Positions 30,539 through 39,202 of a stretch of DNA of 64,000 nucleotides are shown here, piece after piece. Both the position numbers and the translations under genes were made by a program. This stretch comes from Aerococcus tenax (GTDB lineage: Bacteria; Bacillota; Bacilli; Lactobacillales; Aerococcaceae): positions 806,001 to 870,000 of the forward strand of contig NZ_CP127382.2 of the NCBI RefSeq assembly GCF_003286645.3, in the 5' to 3' direction. The notes beneath the pieces were generated by a model. The model ran no database searches. It was not told the origin of the DNA and saw nothing but the letters and a program-made list of their open reading frames with translations. The number at the start of each line of letters is the position of its first letter. Positions within the stretch are counted from its first letter, which is position 1.

Positions 30539-31696
30539 ATGGCATTTAATCCTAAAAACTTTGATTTTTCACTGGCAGACGATTTACTCAACCAGGCCGG
30601 CGATACTATTAATGAAATGGAAAAAATTGAAATTCTCGTCGTTGGAAAAACTGGTGTGGGTAAAAGTACTTTAATTAATAATATCTTTCGAGAAGAACTG
30701 GCTAAAACGGGCGTAGGAAAACCCATCACCCAACATATTCAAAAGCTTAGTAAAGAAGACATGCCCATTAATTTATATGATAGTCGGGGACTAGAGCTTT
30801 CAAAAGAAGTACAAAAGCAAATTAAAGAAGAAATTAATGCTTTACAAACTGATCTCACTAAAGAGGGCAGTCATTTACACGCAGCTTATTACTGTATCAA
30901 TGCGAATTCTCAACGGATTGAAGAAATGGAAATTGACTTAATTGAGCAGCTCGCTGACCATATGCCAGTTATTGTCGTTTTGACCCAATCAATTGGTGAA
31001 GCAGGTGATACCATGAAGGCTTATATTGAAAGTCTTAATTTACCTATCCAGGGTGTCATTCCAGTCATGGCAGCCGATTACAGAATTAATGACCAAGTCA
31101 CTATTGAAGCTTTCGGCTTGGAAGACTTACTTAATTTAACTTTCTTAGTTATTCCAGAAAACGTTCATCCCGCTTTTACCAATGCTCAACGGATTGATAT
31201 TAAACGGAAGGCCAAGGCTGCTCGCCGTTGGGCAAAAAAGTCAGTAGCCATGACTTTTGGAGTCGGTTTTTCCCCGATTCCTTTCTCTGACGCAACTTTG
31301 CTCGTGCCAATTCAAATTACTATGCTAGCTAGGATAACAGCTATTTTCGGCATCTCTATGCAAAGTAAGCAAGTCATTAGTATTCTAGGGGCAGTGATCG
31401 GGACTGGTGGGGCGACTTATATCGGGCGAACCATTGCCTCAAACTTGGTGAAGTTTATTCCAGGTTTAGGATCTGCATTAGGGGGTCTGATCTCAGGATC
31501 GACTGCTGCTATGGTGACGACTGCTTTAGCGATGTCCTATATTGAAGTATTAACCATTATTGCAGAATCGGAGGCTAAGGGTGAAGAAATTTCGCTTGAA
31601 AGTCTTAATAAATTAATGAAAACGCACTTTAGAAAACGCCTAAGACGCGGGAAGAAAGATAAAGACTTTCAAGATGTCGAAGACATGAAAGATTAA
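30539..31696 (+). CDS. Membrane-associated Era-like GTPase with YcjF/DUF697 domain
   Basis: 385 residues. N-terminal GTPase domain: P-loop GKTGVGKS at 36-43, a G3-like DSRGLE at about 83-88 and a TQS segment in place of a strict NKxD G4. A C-terminal DUF697/YcjF-type region (about 225-345) has hydrophobic glycine-rich helices (ISILGAVIGTGGATYIG, LGGLISGSTAAM). A basic tail follows. The role is unknown; similar proteins are tied to membrane stress in other bacteria. Single gene with its own promoter and terminator. Confidence 0.78.
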   Translation: MAFNPKNFDFSLADDLLNQAGDTINEMEKIEILVVGKTGVGKSTLINNIFREELAKTGVGKPITQHIQKLSKEDMPINLYDSRGLELSKEVQKQIKEEINALQTDLTKEGSHLHAAYYCINANSQRIEEMEIDLIEQLADHMPVIVVLTQSIGEAGDTMKAYIESLNLPIQGVIPVMAADYRINDQVTIEAFGLEDLLNLTFLVIPENVHPAFTNAQRIDIKRKAKAARRWAKKSVAMTFGVGFSPIPFSDATLLVPIQITMLARITAIFGISMQSKQVISILGAVIGTGGATYIGRTIASNLVKFIPGLGSALGGLISGSTAAMVTTALAMSYIEVLTIIAESEAKGEEISLESLNKLMKTHFRKRLRRGKKDKDFQDVEDMKD

Positions 31697-31764
31697 TCGT
31701 CATGTGAAGAGCGTGAGACTAGTTTTTATCGATTGACTAGACATGTTAAAAGAATAAAAGAGGA

Positions 31765-31804
31765 AAACCAGGAGGATGAGCCAAAAGCTCCATCCTCCTG
31801 GTTT
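31765..31804. terminator. Bidirectional terminator between the GTPase and aarF genes
   Basis: AAACCAGGAGGATG (31765-31778) pairs perfectly with CATCCTCCTGGTTT (31791-31804). The T-rich tail is better on the - strand side. Confidence 0.8.
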
Positions 31805-31815
31805 AATATTACCTA

Positions 31816-33411
31816 TTATTTTTTTCGTGAACGAACAAAGGAATAGAGCAGGTAAAGCCCCAGGACTACTCCCATGACAAAGAATAGTAGGGCGATATTG
31901 CCGGCATAGTGGCTATTGTTTTGGGAAACGATAAAGCCGGATGAGATGATTATTGCTGACAAAATGAGGGCTGTAACAATTCGGTTAATGATCTGATTAA
32001 GTTCTTTAGTTAACTCTTTAACTTCTCGCATGGAGATATTTATTGTCGTACGGCCCTTAATGAATTCAGAGAGAGCCTGGTTGGCTTGCTGGGGGAGAGA
32101 AATACCCGACCGCAATAAACGAGTGGATTCGCGGAGCAAGTGATCCTTGTTGAATAAATGACTCTGCTCTAATAAGGAGTGATGGAAGGTAAAATCCATA
32201 AAAATAGACATAAAATCAAATTCAGGATTCAAGGATTCACAGATGCCTTCTAGGATAATCACGGTTTTACTTAATTGGACGAACTTAGTGGGAAAAGTTA
32301 ACTTATATTTTAAGGCAGTTTTCATGACTTCTTGAAAAATTTCTCCCATATCAATCGCTTCCAGGCCAGTGGTGAGGTAACGCTCAAATAACCACTGAAC
32401 GTCCTTATACAGACTATACTGGTCAGTGATCCGAGGTCCCTTACAGATGATCTGTAGGAGGCGGACTAATTCATCAATATCCTTAAAAGCGAGGGCCTCT
32501 AATAAATTAATTAATAATTTTTGATCGGAGGAGGAGAGTGTCCCCATCATTCCTAGGTCAATAAAATAAATTTTTTCCTGACTAATAAGAATATTGCCGG
32601 GGTGAGGGTCGGCATGGTAAAAACCATCCTCAAATACCTGGTAAAGAAAAGAATAGACCAGCTTTTCGGCGATATTATTCAAGTCATAGCCCATTTGTTT
32701 TAACTTTGAGACATTACCAATAGAAACCCCCGCAATATAGTCCATAACCAATACTTTGTGGGTGGTTAAATCACCATAATAGTTGGGAAGGCCAATTAAG
32801 GAACGCTTGTCATGGTTGCTTTGAAAACGTCGCATATTATTTGCTTCATTTAAGAAATCCATCTCTAAAAGACTCTGCTGGCGAATTTCCCGGAGAATAG
32901 CCACTGGATTGGAGATAATATTGGTGAAAATAGTAGGGATTTTATTGATAACGTGAATGAATAAATCAATATCGGAGATTAATTGCTCTTTGATTTGGGG
33001 ACGTTGGATTTTAACCACGACCTCTTGACCAGTCTGTAATTGGGCCCGGTGGATTTGGGCAATCGATCCAGTAGCTAGGGCTTCTTTAGCAAAACTTGCG
33101 AAGCATTGGTCAGGAGCTTCTCCTAATTCTTCTCTAATAATTAGTTCGGCTTCTTGGTAAGAAAAGGGAGGGGCAGAGTGTTGTAGCTTTTGCAATTCTA
33201 AGATGTAAGGTTCTGAGAGGAGGTCGTTTCGAGTGGAGAGTATTTGACCAATTTTAATGAAGGAAGGCCCCAAGGCTTCAAAAGCCTGTCTTAAATTTTT
33301 AGCACTTTCCTGGACATCCAATTTTTTAAAACTGCGCTGGTAAACTTCTCCAAAACCAAAGTTAGCTAAAACTTGAATGATTTCACTTAAGCGATGTGTT
33401 CTATTTGCCAT
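31816..33411 (-). CDS. AarF/UbiB/ABC1 family protein kinase-like protein
   Basis: 531 residues. Family motifs: KIGQILSTR at 53-61, the alanine/glycine loop ATGSIAQIHRA at about 112-123, Lys134 (VVVKIQRP), HADPHPGNIL near 260 and IDLGMMG after it. Two hydrophobic segments at the C-terminus (about 470-525) anchor it to the membrane. UbiB relatives support ubiquinone synthesis, but Lactobacillales do not make ubiquinone; a role in membrane lipid or menaquinone handling is only an inference. Upstream on the same strand lie a phasin-like and a HesB-like gene. Confidence 0.88.
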   Translation of the reverse strand: MANRTHRLSEIIQVLANFGFGEVYQRSFKKLDVQESAKNLRQAFEALGPSFIKIGQILSTRNDLLSEPYILELQKLQHSAPPFSYQEAELIIREELGEAPDQCFASFAKEALATGSIAQIHRAQLQTGQEVVVKIQRPQIKEQLISDIDLFIHVINKIPTIFTNIISNPVAILREIRQQSLLEMDFLNEANNMRRFQSNHDKRSLIGLPNYYGDLTTHKVLVMDYIAGVSIGNVSKLKQMGYDLNNIAEKLVYSFLYQVFEDGFYHADPHPGNILISQEKIYFIDLGMMGTLSSSDQKLLINLLEALAFKDIDELVRLLQIICKGPRITDQYSLYKDVQWLFERYLTTGLEAIDMGEIFQEVMKTALKYKLTFPTKFVQLSKTVIILEGICESLNPEFDFMSIFMDFTFHHSLLEQSHLFNKDHLLRESTRLLRSGISLPQQANQALSEFIKGRTTINISMREVKELTKELNQIINRIVTALILSAIIISSGFIVSQNNSHYAGNIALLFFVMGVVLGLYLLYSFVRSRKK

Positions 33412-33622
33412 GCGATCACTTCCTAGAAAAATGGGGTTAAATAATTACTCGGCCCAGTCTTGTTCTAGTAAAAGTAAAAAGTCTCAATGAGCTGATTAAC
33501 TCTTGACTGACGTCTAAGCCAAATATTTATCCTTGAATTCTGATTAATCAGTTATATTCTATGGCGATTCAGCCTTATGAAAAAACGCTTACCCTTAGAT
33601 AAGCGTTCAGAAAACATTTTTC

Positions 33623-33889
33623 TTAGATCTCATTTAATTTTTCTGATAACTGATTCACTTGGTCAGATAAATTATCAACTTGTACTTGCAAGGATTCGAT
33701 TTGTTCTGAAAGAGATTGTTTTTGAGTTCGGTCGGTAAAGCTACGTTTTAAGTCTTCAGTCAGTTCTTTACCTTCTTGGACGGTTATTTGTCCCTTATCA
33801 ATGGCTTGTTTGATCATTTCTTGAGCTTTTTCTATGGTTAGGCTAGTTCCACCAACAGCAGCTAAAAATAATTTTTTTAGATTATCCAT
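33623..33889 (-). CDS. Phasin-like coiled-coil protein (COG3937 type)
   Basis: 88 residues. N-terminal helix MDNLKKLFLAAVGGTSLTIE, a middle helix-turn (MIKQAIDKGQITVQEGKELTED), then a strict heptad region (EQIESLQVQVDNLSDQVNQL). It resembles the small 'polyhydroxyalkanoate regulator phasin' group found next to aarF genes; no PHA synthase is in view, so a storage-granule role is doubtful. Linkage to the UbiB-like gene suggests a membrane-associated adaptor. Confidence 0.72.
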   Translation of the reverse strand: MDNLKKLFLAAVGGTSLTIEKAQEMIKQAIDKGQITVQEGKELTEDLKRSFTDRTQKQSLSEQIESLQVQVDNLSDQVNQLSEKLNEI

Positions 33890-33909
33890 AATTACATTGC
33901 CCCTTTTAA

Positions 33910-34203
33910 TTAGTCATCAACAAAAGTAAATAATAATTTTTCTTCTTCTTCATCGTAGTCAACTTCTAGAGAGTGATCATTGTAAAACCAAGCATCATCT
34001 TCTTCAGCAAAGAAGGTTATGCCATCGATTGTTTCACTTACCAGGATTTTTTGTGGTTGACTGACTTGAACCATTACCGACACACCTTCATGAATGTTGG
34101 TTTTTCCATAGACTTTACTGGTGAAACGGACAGCATCCCCGGAACCTAAATCCATATCTTCTTTGAAAAACTTTAATGCCTGATCACTAATTCGAATTTG
34201 CAT
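33910..34203 (-). CDS. HesB/YadR/YfhF family protein without cysteines
   Basis: 97 residues. The fold pattern (MQIRISDQALKFFKEDM, then a beta domain with VRFTSKVYG and ITFFAEEDDAWFYNDHSLEVDY) is that of the Fe-S biosynthesis (A-type carrier-like) domain. The protein contains no cysteine at all, so the three Cys ligands of true IscA/SufA carriers are missing and it cannot bind a cluster in that way. Cys-less members are common in Lactobacillales. Function unknown. Strongly acidic C-terminus. Confidence 0.78.
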   Translation of the reverse strand: MQIRISDQALKFFKEDMDLGSGDAVRFTSKVYGKTNIHEGVSVMVQVSQPQKILVSETIDGITFFAEEDDAWFYNDHSLEVDYDEEEEKLLFTFVDD

Positions 34204-34343
34204 ATTTTCACTCCCCTGTATCTTTAAACTAGCTCCATTATAGATGAAAAGAGAATACTTGACTAGTCAAAGGCTTGGGGGTCAAAATGCCTGAGTTTAT
34301 TAGAGCTTTTCTTATTTTATTATTTATTTATAGGACAGTTAAA

Positions 34344-34352
34344 TGCTATAAT
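34344..34352 (+). promoter_or_regulatory. Extended -10 promoter of the thioesterase-coaA operon
   Basis: TGCTATAAT, a perfect extended -10, 54 bases before the thioesterase ATG at 34406. The sequence upstream is T-rich without a clear TTGACA. Confidence 0.6.
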
Positions 34353-34405
34353 GGAAGTCGATATATTCTAAATGTTCAAGTACAATTTTGTGAAGAAGGG
34401 GTTCA

Positions 34406-35161
34406 ATGGCAGCGTCTTATCAAAAAGATATTATTATCAGTCAGGATCAATGTGATCAAGAAGGTCGTATTCAAATTAAGAGCCTCATTGCTCTCTTTTT
34501 AGCCCTCTCTGCTGACCACGATCAAGCCCTCAAGCAGGCCGGACTTTGGTCGTTGGACTCGCGTTATATCTGGGTAATCGTTGAAAATCACTTAAGTATT
34601 AACCGTCTAGCAGAATGTAATGAAACTGTCACTGTGACTACAGAGTTGACAGGGGCTAACGCCTTCTTTGTAAAAAGAAGCTTTAGCTTAGTTGATCAAG
34701 AAAGAGCCCTTTTAGCCAAGTGTACCATGGTATATACTTTGATTGATTTTGTCAGTCGTCAAATCGAGCGGGTTGATACGCACTCTTTAGATGCCAAACT
34801 AGGGATTGATGTTAGCAAGCGCATTCGTTTGAATAAAATTAAATTTTCACCAACAGAAGATGCCGATTTGCTAAGTGAATTCTTGGTTGATCATCAAGCG
34901 ATTGATCAGAATAAGCATGTTAACAATTTAGTTTATTTGGATTGGATATTTAGGCAAGTGGGTCAAGAATTTATAGAGAGCTGGCAGGTGAAAGATTTGA
35001 TCATCAGCTATAAACACGAGCTCTATGAAGGGGATCGTGGCTGGTTAAAATCAGAAATCAACCAAGCAGGCGATAAGCAGTTATTGACCAAGCATAAGAT
35101 TGTATCCTTTGATGATAATATTCATGCAAGTGTTGAAATATCTTGGAATAGAAAAGACTAG
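34406..35161 (+). CDS. Acyl-ACP thioesterase
   Basis: 251 residues: two tandem hot-dog domains (about 1-130 and 140-250). The catalytic pattern DxNxHVNN is at 167-174 (Asp167, Asn169, His171). It releases fatty acids from acyl-ACP; bacterial members tune chain length or provide free fatty acids. ATG follows AAGAAGGGG. It begins an apparent operon with coaA and an AI-2E-family gene, linking acyl chain release with coenzyme A supply. Confidence 0.92.
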   Translation: MAASYQKDIIISQDQCDQEGRIQIKSLIALFLALSADHDQALKQAGLWSLDSRYIWVIVENHLSINRLAECNETVTVTTELTGANAFFVKRSFSLVDQERALLAKCTMVYTLIDFVSRQIERVDTHSLDAKLGIDVSKRIRLNKIKFSPTEDADLLSEFLVDHQAIDQNKHVNNLVYLDWIFRQVGQEFIESWQVKDLIISYKHELYEGDRGWLKSEINQAGDKQLLTKHKIVSFDDNIHASVEISWNRKD

Positions 35162-35176
35162 TAAGGGGTTTAGGGA

Positions 35177-36109
35177 ATGGCTTTCAATAATATGTATCAT
35201 ATTATTGATCGTGACGATTGGCATGCTTATCGTGACGAAATTACATCTGATATTAATGTGAAATTAACCGAGAAGCAATTAGAGGCCTTGCTGGCTTTTA
35301 ATGATCATCTGACTTTAGAAGATGCTAATGATATTTATCAGCCTCTCACACAATTAATTAGTATATACTTTAAAAATTATCAAAGATTGATTAGTGAACG
35401 CAATCAATTTTTAGGAATCAATGATAAAATACCACCTTTTATTATTGGCATATCGGGAAGTGTTGCCGTTGGTAAAAGTACTACGGCGCGTCTATTGCAA
35501 CTCTTTTTATCGCAATTTTTTCCCTATTTAGATGTTGAATTAATTACTACCGATGGTTTTTTATATCCTAATGAGCAATTAGAACATTGGGATTTAATGC
35601 ACCGTAAGGGCTTCCCGGAAAGCTATGATATGCATGAATTAAAGAAGTTTTTCATGGCTGTCAAGAGCAATAAGCAGCGCCTCAAGGTGCCTTTGTACTC
35701 TCACGAAAGTTATGACCGACTTAATGCCTACCGGGAAATTAAATCGCCCCATATTTTAATTGTTGAGGGGATCAATGTCTTACAATTTGTCGGGTCAGAC
35801 CAGTTTTTTATTGGTGAATATGCTGATCTGTCTATTTATGTTGATGCCGATACTGAATTAATTGAAAAATGGTATATGGAACGTTTTATTTTACTTCGTG
35901 AAAATGCCTTGAAAGACCCCGATCACTATAACCAACGATATAGTAAGATGTCATTAGACGATGCTTTACGTTCAGCTAAACGGACTTGGGAAAACATTAA
36001 TTTAGTTAATTTGGAAGACTATATTTTACCCACTCGAGATCGGGCAGACATAGTTATTCACAAAATAGAAAATCACTATATTGATTCAATTAGAATGCGA
36101 CGCTATTAG
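35177..36109 (+). CDS. coaA: Pantothenate kinase, type I
   Basis: 310 residues. P-loop GSVAVGKS at 94-101, then TTDGFLYPN, RKGFPESYD and YDRLNAYREI motifs typical of prokaryotic type I pantothenate kinase. First step of CoA synthesis, usually feedback-inhibited by CoA. 16 bases after the thioesterase stop; the RBS (AAGGGG) is moderate. Confidence 0.96.
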   Translation: MAFNNMYHIIDRDDWHAYRDEITSDINVKLTEKQLEALLAFNDHLTLEDANDIYQPLTQLISIYFKNYQRLISERNQFLGINDKIPPFIIGISGSVAVGKSTTARLLQLFLSQFFPYLDVELITTDGFLYPNEQLEHWDLMHRKGFPESYDMHELKKFFMAVKSNKQRLKVPLYSHESYDRLNAYREIKSPHILIVEGINVLQFVGSDQFFIGEYADLSIYVDADTELIEKWYMERFILLRENALKDPDHYNQRYSKMSLDDALRSAKRTWENINLVNLEDYILPTRDRADIVIHKIENHYIDSIRMRRY

Positions 36110-36121
36110 GAGAAATGAAAA

Positions 36122-37288
36122 ATGAATTTTGAAAAGAATTGGATAAAAGTTTTTAGTGGAATAGCCATTCTTTTGGCGGTCCTTTGGATAATGAATAATT
36201 TAAATATTATCAGTAATTTTATGGGCCAGATTCAAAATGTAATTAGTCCATTCTTAGTTGGGGCAGCAATTGCCTTTATTCTATCGATTCCGGTAAATTA
36301 TATTGAAAAATACTTAAAAAGAATCGATTATTTTAAAAGGCATCGGAAAACCTTGCGTGGTTTAGCCATTGTTCTTTCCTTGATTCTTATCGTCTTATTG
36401 ATATACTTTTTAATTTTCTTAGTCTTACCTGATTTTGAAGATACGATCACTTCATTCATTTCCATCGTGCCTACAACCATTAGTCAAGTCATCTCGAAGG
36501 TCATGCGTTTTATTGACCGTCATCCTGAATTAGTGACTTATATCCAACAATTGGATATCAATTTAAATAATTTAGCCCAAAGAGCCATCGCCTTCGTGCA
36601 ATCCTTAGCTACCAATTTGCTTTCACAAACCTTTACCATCGGTATTGGCCTGGTGAATAGTCTGTTTAACTTATTTATTTCTTTGGTTTTTGGGATTACT
36701 GTGGTTTCGGCCAAGGAAACTTTAACCAGACAGGTAAAGAAAGTCATCTATGCCATTTGTAATTTACCTTGGGCAAATTACTTAGTCAATGTGGGAAAGT
36801 TAGCCAATGATGTTTTCACTAATTTTGTTAGTGGCCAGGTTCTTGAAGCTTTTATACTCGGAATTATGGTTTATATTGGCATGTTAATTTGTCATTTTCC
36901 TTATGCTTTAACTATTTCAGTGATAATGGGGGCTTCGGGTTTGATTCCTATTTTTGGAGCAATCTTCGGAGCAGTTGCTGGGGCCTTGCTAATCGTTGTG
37001 ACTAGTCCGACCAAAGCGATCTTATTTATCATTTTTATAACTGTTGTGCAACAACTGGAAGGGAATATTATTTATCCTCGTGTTGTTGGGGGAAGCGTTG
37101 GTTTACCTGGCTTATGGACCCTAGTCGCTGTGACTGTCGGCGGTGCCTTCTTTGGCTTACCAGGAATGTTACTCAGTGTCCCTACGGTATCGGTAATCTA
37201 CCAACTCACAGCAGCTACCATTAATCATCGACTCGATCTGAAAGAGTTAGATATCGAAACCTGGAGCGCAGAAATCGATCCTAAATAA
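36122..37288 (+). CDS. AI-2E family membrane transporter (second)
   Basis: 388 residues; ATG after TAGGAG, 12 bases after coaA. Topology as in the family: two N-terminal membrane segments, a soluble helical loop (about 110-170), then a C-terminal bundle with ASGLIPIFGAIFGAVAGALL. Only distantly similar to the member at 16918; the short lysine-rich N-terminus of that protein is missing here. Transported substrate unknown. Confidence 0.86.
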   Translation: MNFEKNWIKVFSGIAILLAVLWIMNNLNIISNFMGQIQNVISPFLVGAAIAFILSIPVNYIEKYLKRIDYFKRHRKTLRGLAIVLSLILIVLLIYFLIFLVLPDFEDTITSFISIVPTTISQVISKVMRFIDRHPELVTYIQQLDINLNNLAQRAIAFVQSLATNLLSQTFTIGIGLVNSLFNLFISLVFGITVVSAKETLTRQVKKVIYAICNLPWANYLVNVGKLANDVFTNFVSGQVLEAFILGIMVYIGMLICHFPYALTISVIMGASGLIPIFGAIFGAVAGALLIVVTSPTKAILFIIFITVVQQLEGNIIYPRVVGGSVGLPGLWTLVAVTVGGAFFGLPGMLLSVPTVSVIYQLTAATINHRLDLKELDIETWSAEIDPK

Positions 37289-37292
37289 GAGC

Positions 37293-37323
37293 AAAAGGCT
37301 GGAACAAAACTTCCAGCCTTTTT
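37293..37323 (+). terminator. Intrinsic terminator of the coaA operon
   Basis: GGCTGGAA (37297-37304) and TTCCAGCC (37311-37318) pair around CAAAAC with A/T extension and a T run. Confidence 0.88.
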
Positions 37324-37402
37324 CTTATACAATATTTTAATGGTTTTTAGTGAAGCTAGCAGCAAGAAAACTTATAGTCATCGTTATTAAAAAATGAATT
37401 CG

Positions 37403-39202
37403 CTAATAGCCCATGTGAATTTCTGCGGCACTTTCTTGGTTAAATTGGCTATTGTAAAGATCCGCATAGAAACCGTCTTTAGCCATGAGACTATCATGGT
37501 TACCGTGTTCGATAATATCACCATTTTTCATGACTAGTATGATGTCGGCATTACGGATGGTTGATAGACGGTGGGCAATGACGAAGCTGGTCCGGTTCTC
37601 CATGATACGGTCCATTGCAGATTGAATTAATTGCTCTAAGCGAGTATCAACCGAGGAAGTTGCCTCATCGAGAATGAGAATATCAGGATCAGATACGATC
37701 GCTCGGGCGATGGTCATGAGTTGTTTTTGACCTAGAGAAACATTACTTCCTTCTTCGTTAATTTCCATATCATAGCCCCCAGGTAGGGTACGAATAAAAT
37801 GATCAACATTGGCTATCTTAGCAGCATCAATCACTTCATAATCACTGGCTTCTAGATCACCAAGGCGAATATTTTCACGGATAGTATCTGTATAGAGCCA
37901 AGCATCCTGTAAGACCATCCCAATATGGCTTCTCAAATCATGTCGGCTGATATCTTTGATATTAATGCCATCAATCTTAATGGACCCGTCCAGGACATCG
38001 TAGAAGCGCATGAGCAGGTTAATCAGGGTGGTTTTACCTGCTCCAGTTGGGCCAACAATGGCAACTGTTTGACCAGGTTCTACGGTAAAGGAGACATCGT
38101 GCATTAAGATATTATCCTCATCATAGGCAAATTTCACATGGTCAAAGCTAACTTGTCCTTTAATTGTTAGAGGAAGATGTTCAGTCACTGGTTTTTGGTA
38201 GACCTCTTCTTCGCCAAGGAAGGTGAAGATTCGCTGACTGGCTGCTACAGCACTTTGAATCACTCCGATGAGTTGGGTGATAGTTTGGATGGGTTGGTTA
38301 ATTTGCCAGACATATTGAACAAAGGCTTGTAAGTTACCAATGGTTAATTGTTGGATAAAGACGAAATAAGCACCGAGACCAGTGATTACAATATAGGCTA
38401 AATTAGAAATAAAGCTTAAAATGGGTTGGAGAATTTCAGCTAGGAATGCGGCTTTAAAGCCAACTTCTTGCAGATTTTGATTACGTTTTTCAAATTCATC
38501 AACCGACTCATTTTCTTTGTTATAGACTTTTATTTCGGTGTAGCCGGATAATTGCTCTTGGGTATAGCCAAAGAGGTGTCCCAAAGCATCTGCTTGTTTT
38601 TTAAAGATTGGTTGGGAGTAATTCAAAATAGATTTTGCACTCAAGTAAGTAATAGGCATAGAGATGACACTAACTAAGGCCAGCTTCCAATGCAATATAA
38701 ACATACTGATTAAGGCAAAACTAATTTGTAAAACGCCGGTTAATAGGGGAAGAACTGATTGCTGGAGGGCATTGGATAAGGTATCCACATCGTTAGTCAT
38801 TCGGCTAAGAATATCTCCCGTTTGATTTTTATCGAAATAGGAAACTGGTAGGCGATTTGCTTTATGACTAATGGCATTACGCAAATCATAAATCGAATGT
38901 TGCACGACATCAGTTAACCAGTATTGACTGAGGTAAAAAGAACCATGGTAGAAGATCCCTCGTAGAAAGTAAAGGGCCATGATCTTTAATAAGTAGTCAT
39001 AGTTAATGCCAGCTCCTGGCACATTATTCATGATGGCTAATATATTTTTAGAGATTTCAGTAATTGCTAAGCCTAGGACAATCGGTTCAAGGACATTTGA
39101 TAGACATAGAACGATTGTACAAATAACACTTAAACTGAACTTAAAGCGGTAGGGAGAAATAAAGTGCCAGAGACTCTTCATTAATTGACGATTATTCTCC
39201 AT
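37403..39202 (-). CDS. ABC exporter half-transporter with consensus catalytic site (EfrB/LmrD type)
   Basis: 599 residues: six membrane segments (about 20-320) and an ATPase domain. Walker A GPTGAGKTT near 382, Walker B LILDEATSSVD with the catalytic Glu near 512, and switch histidine in IAHRLST near 542. Its own signature reads VSLGQ instead of LSGGQ. The partner upstream has the reverse set of defects, as in heterodimeric multidrug exporters of Gram-positives. The start overlaps the partner's end by 11 bases. Exported molecules cannot be read from sequence; drugs or lipids are likely. Confidence 0.9.
   Translation of the reverse strand: MENNRQLMKSLWHFISPYRFKFSLSVICTIVLCLSNVLEPIVLGLAITEISKNILAIMNNVPGAGINYDYLLKIMALYFLRGIFYHGSFYLSQYWLTDVVQHSIYDLRNAISHKANRLPVSYFDKNQTGDILSRMTNDVDTLSNALQQSVLPLLTGVLQISFALISMFILHWKLALVSVISMPITYLSAKSILNYSQPIFKKQADALGHLFGYTQEQLSGYTEIKVYNKENESVDEFEKRNQNLQEVGFKAAFLAEILQPILSFISNLAYIVITGLGAYFVFIQQLTIGNLQAFVQYVWQINQPIQTITQLIGVIQSAVAASQRIFTFLGEEEVYQKPVTEHLPLTIKGQVSFDHVKFAYDEDNILMHDVSFTVEPGQTVAIVGPTGAGKTTLINLLMRFYDVLDGSIKIDGINIKDISRHDLRSHIGMVLQDAWLYTDTIRENIRLGDLEASDYEVIDAAKIANVDHFIRTLPGGYDMEINEEGSNVSLGQKQLMTIARAIVSDPDILILDEATSSVDTRLEQLIQSAMDRIMENRTSFVIAHRLSTIRNADIILVMKNGDIIEHGNHDSLMAKDGFYADLYNSQFNQESAAEIHMGY

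Noticed and set aside
34275..34502. 75-codon + strand frame before the thioesterase
   Set aside because: It overlaps the perfect extended -10 promoter and the real gene start in another frame.
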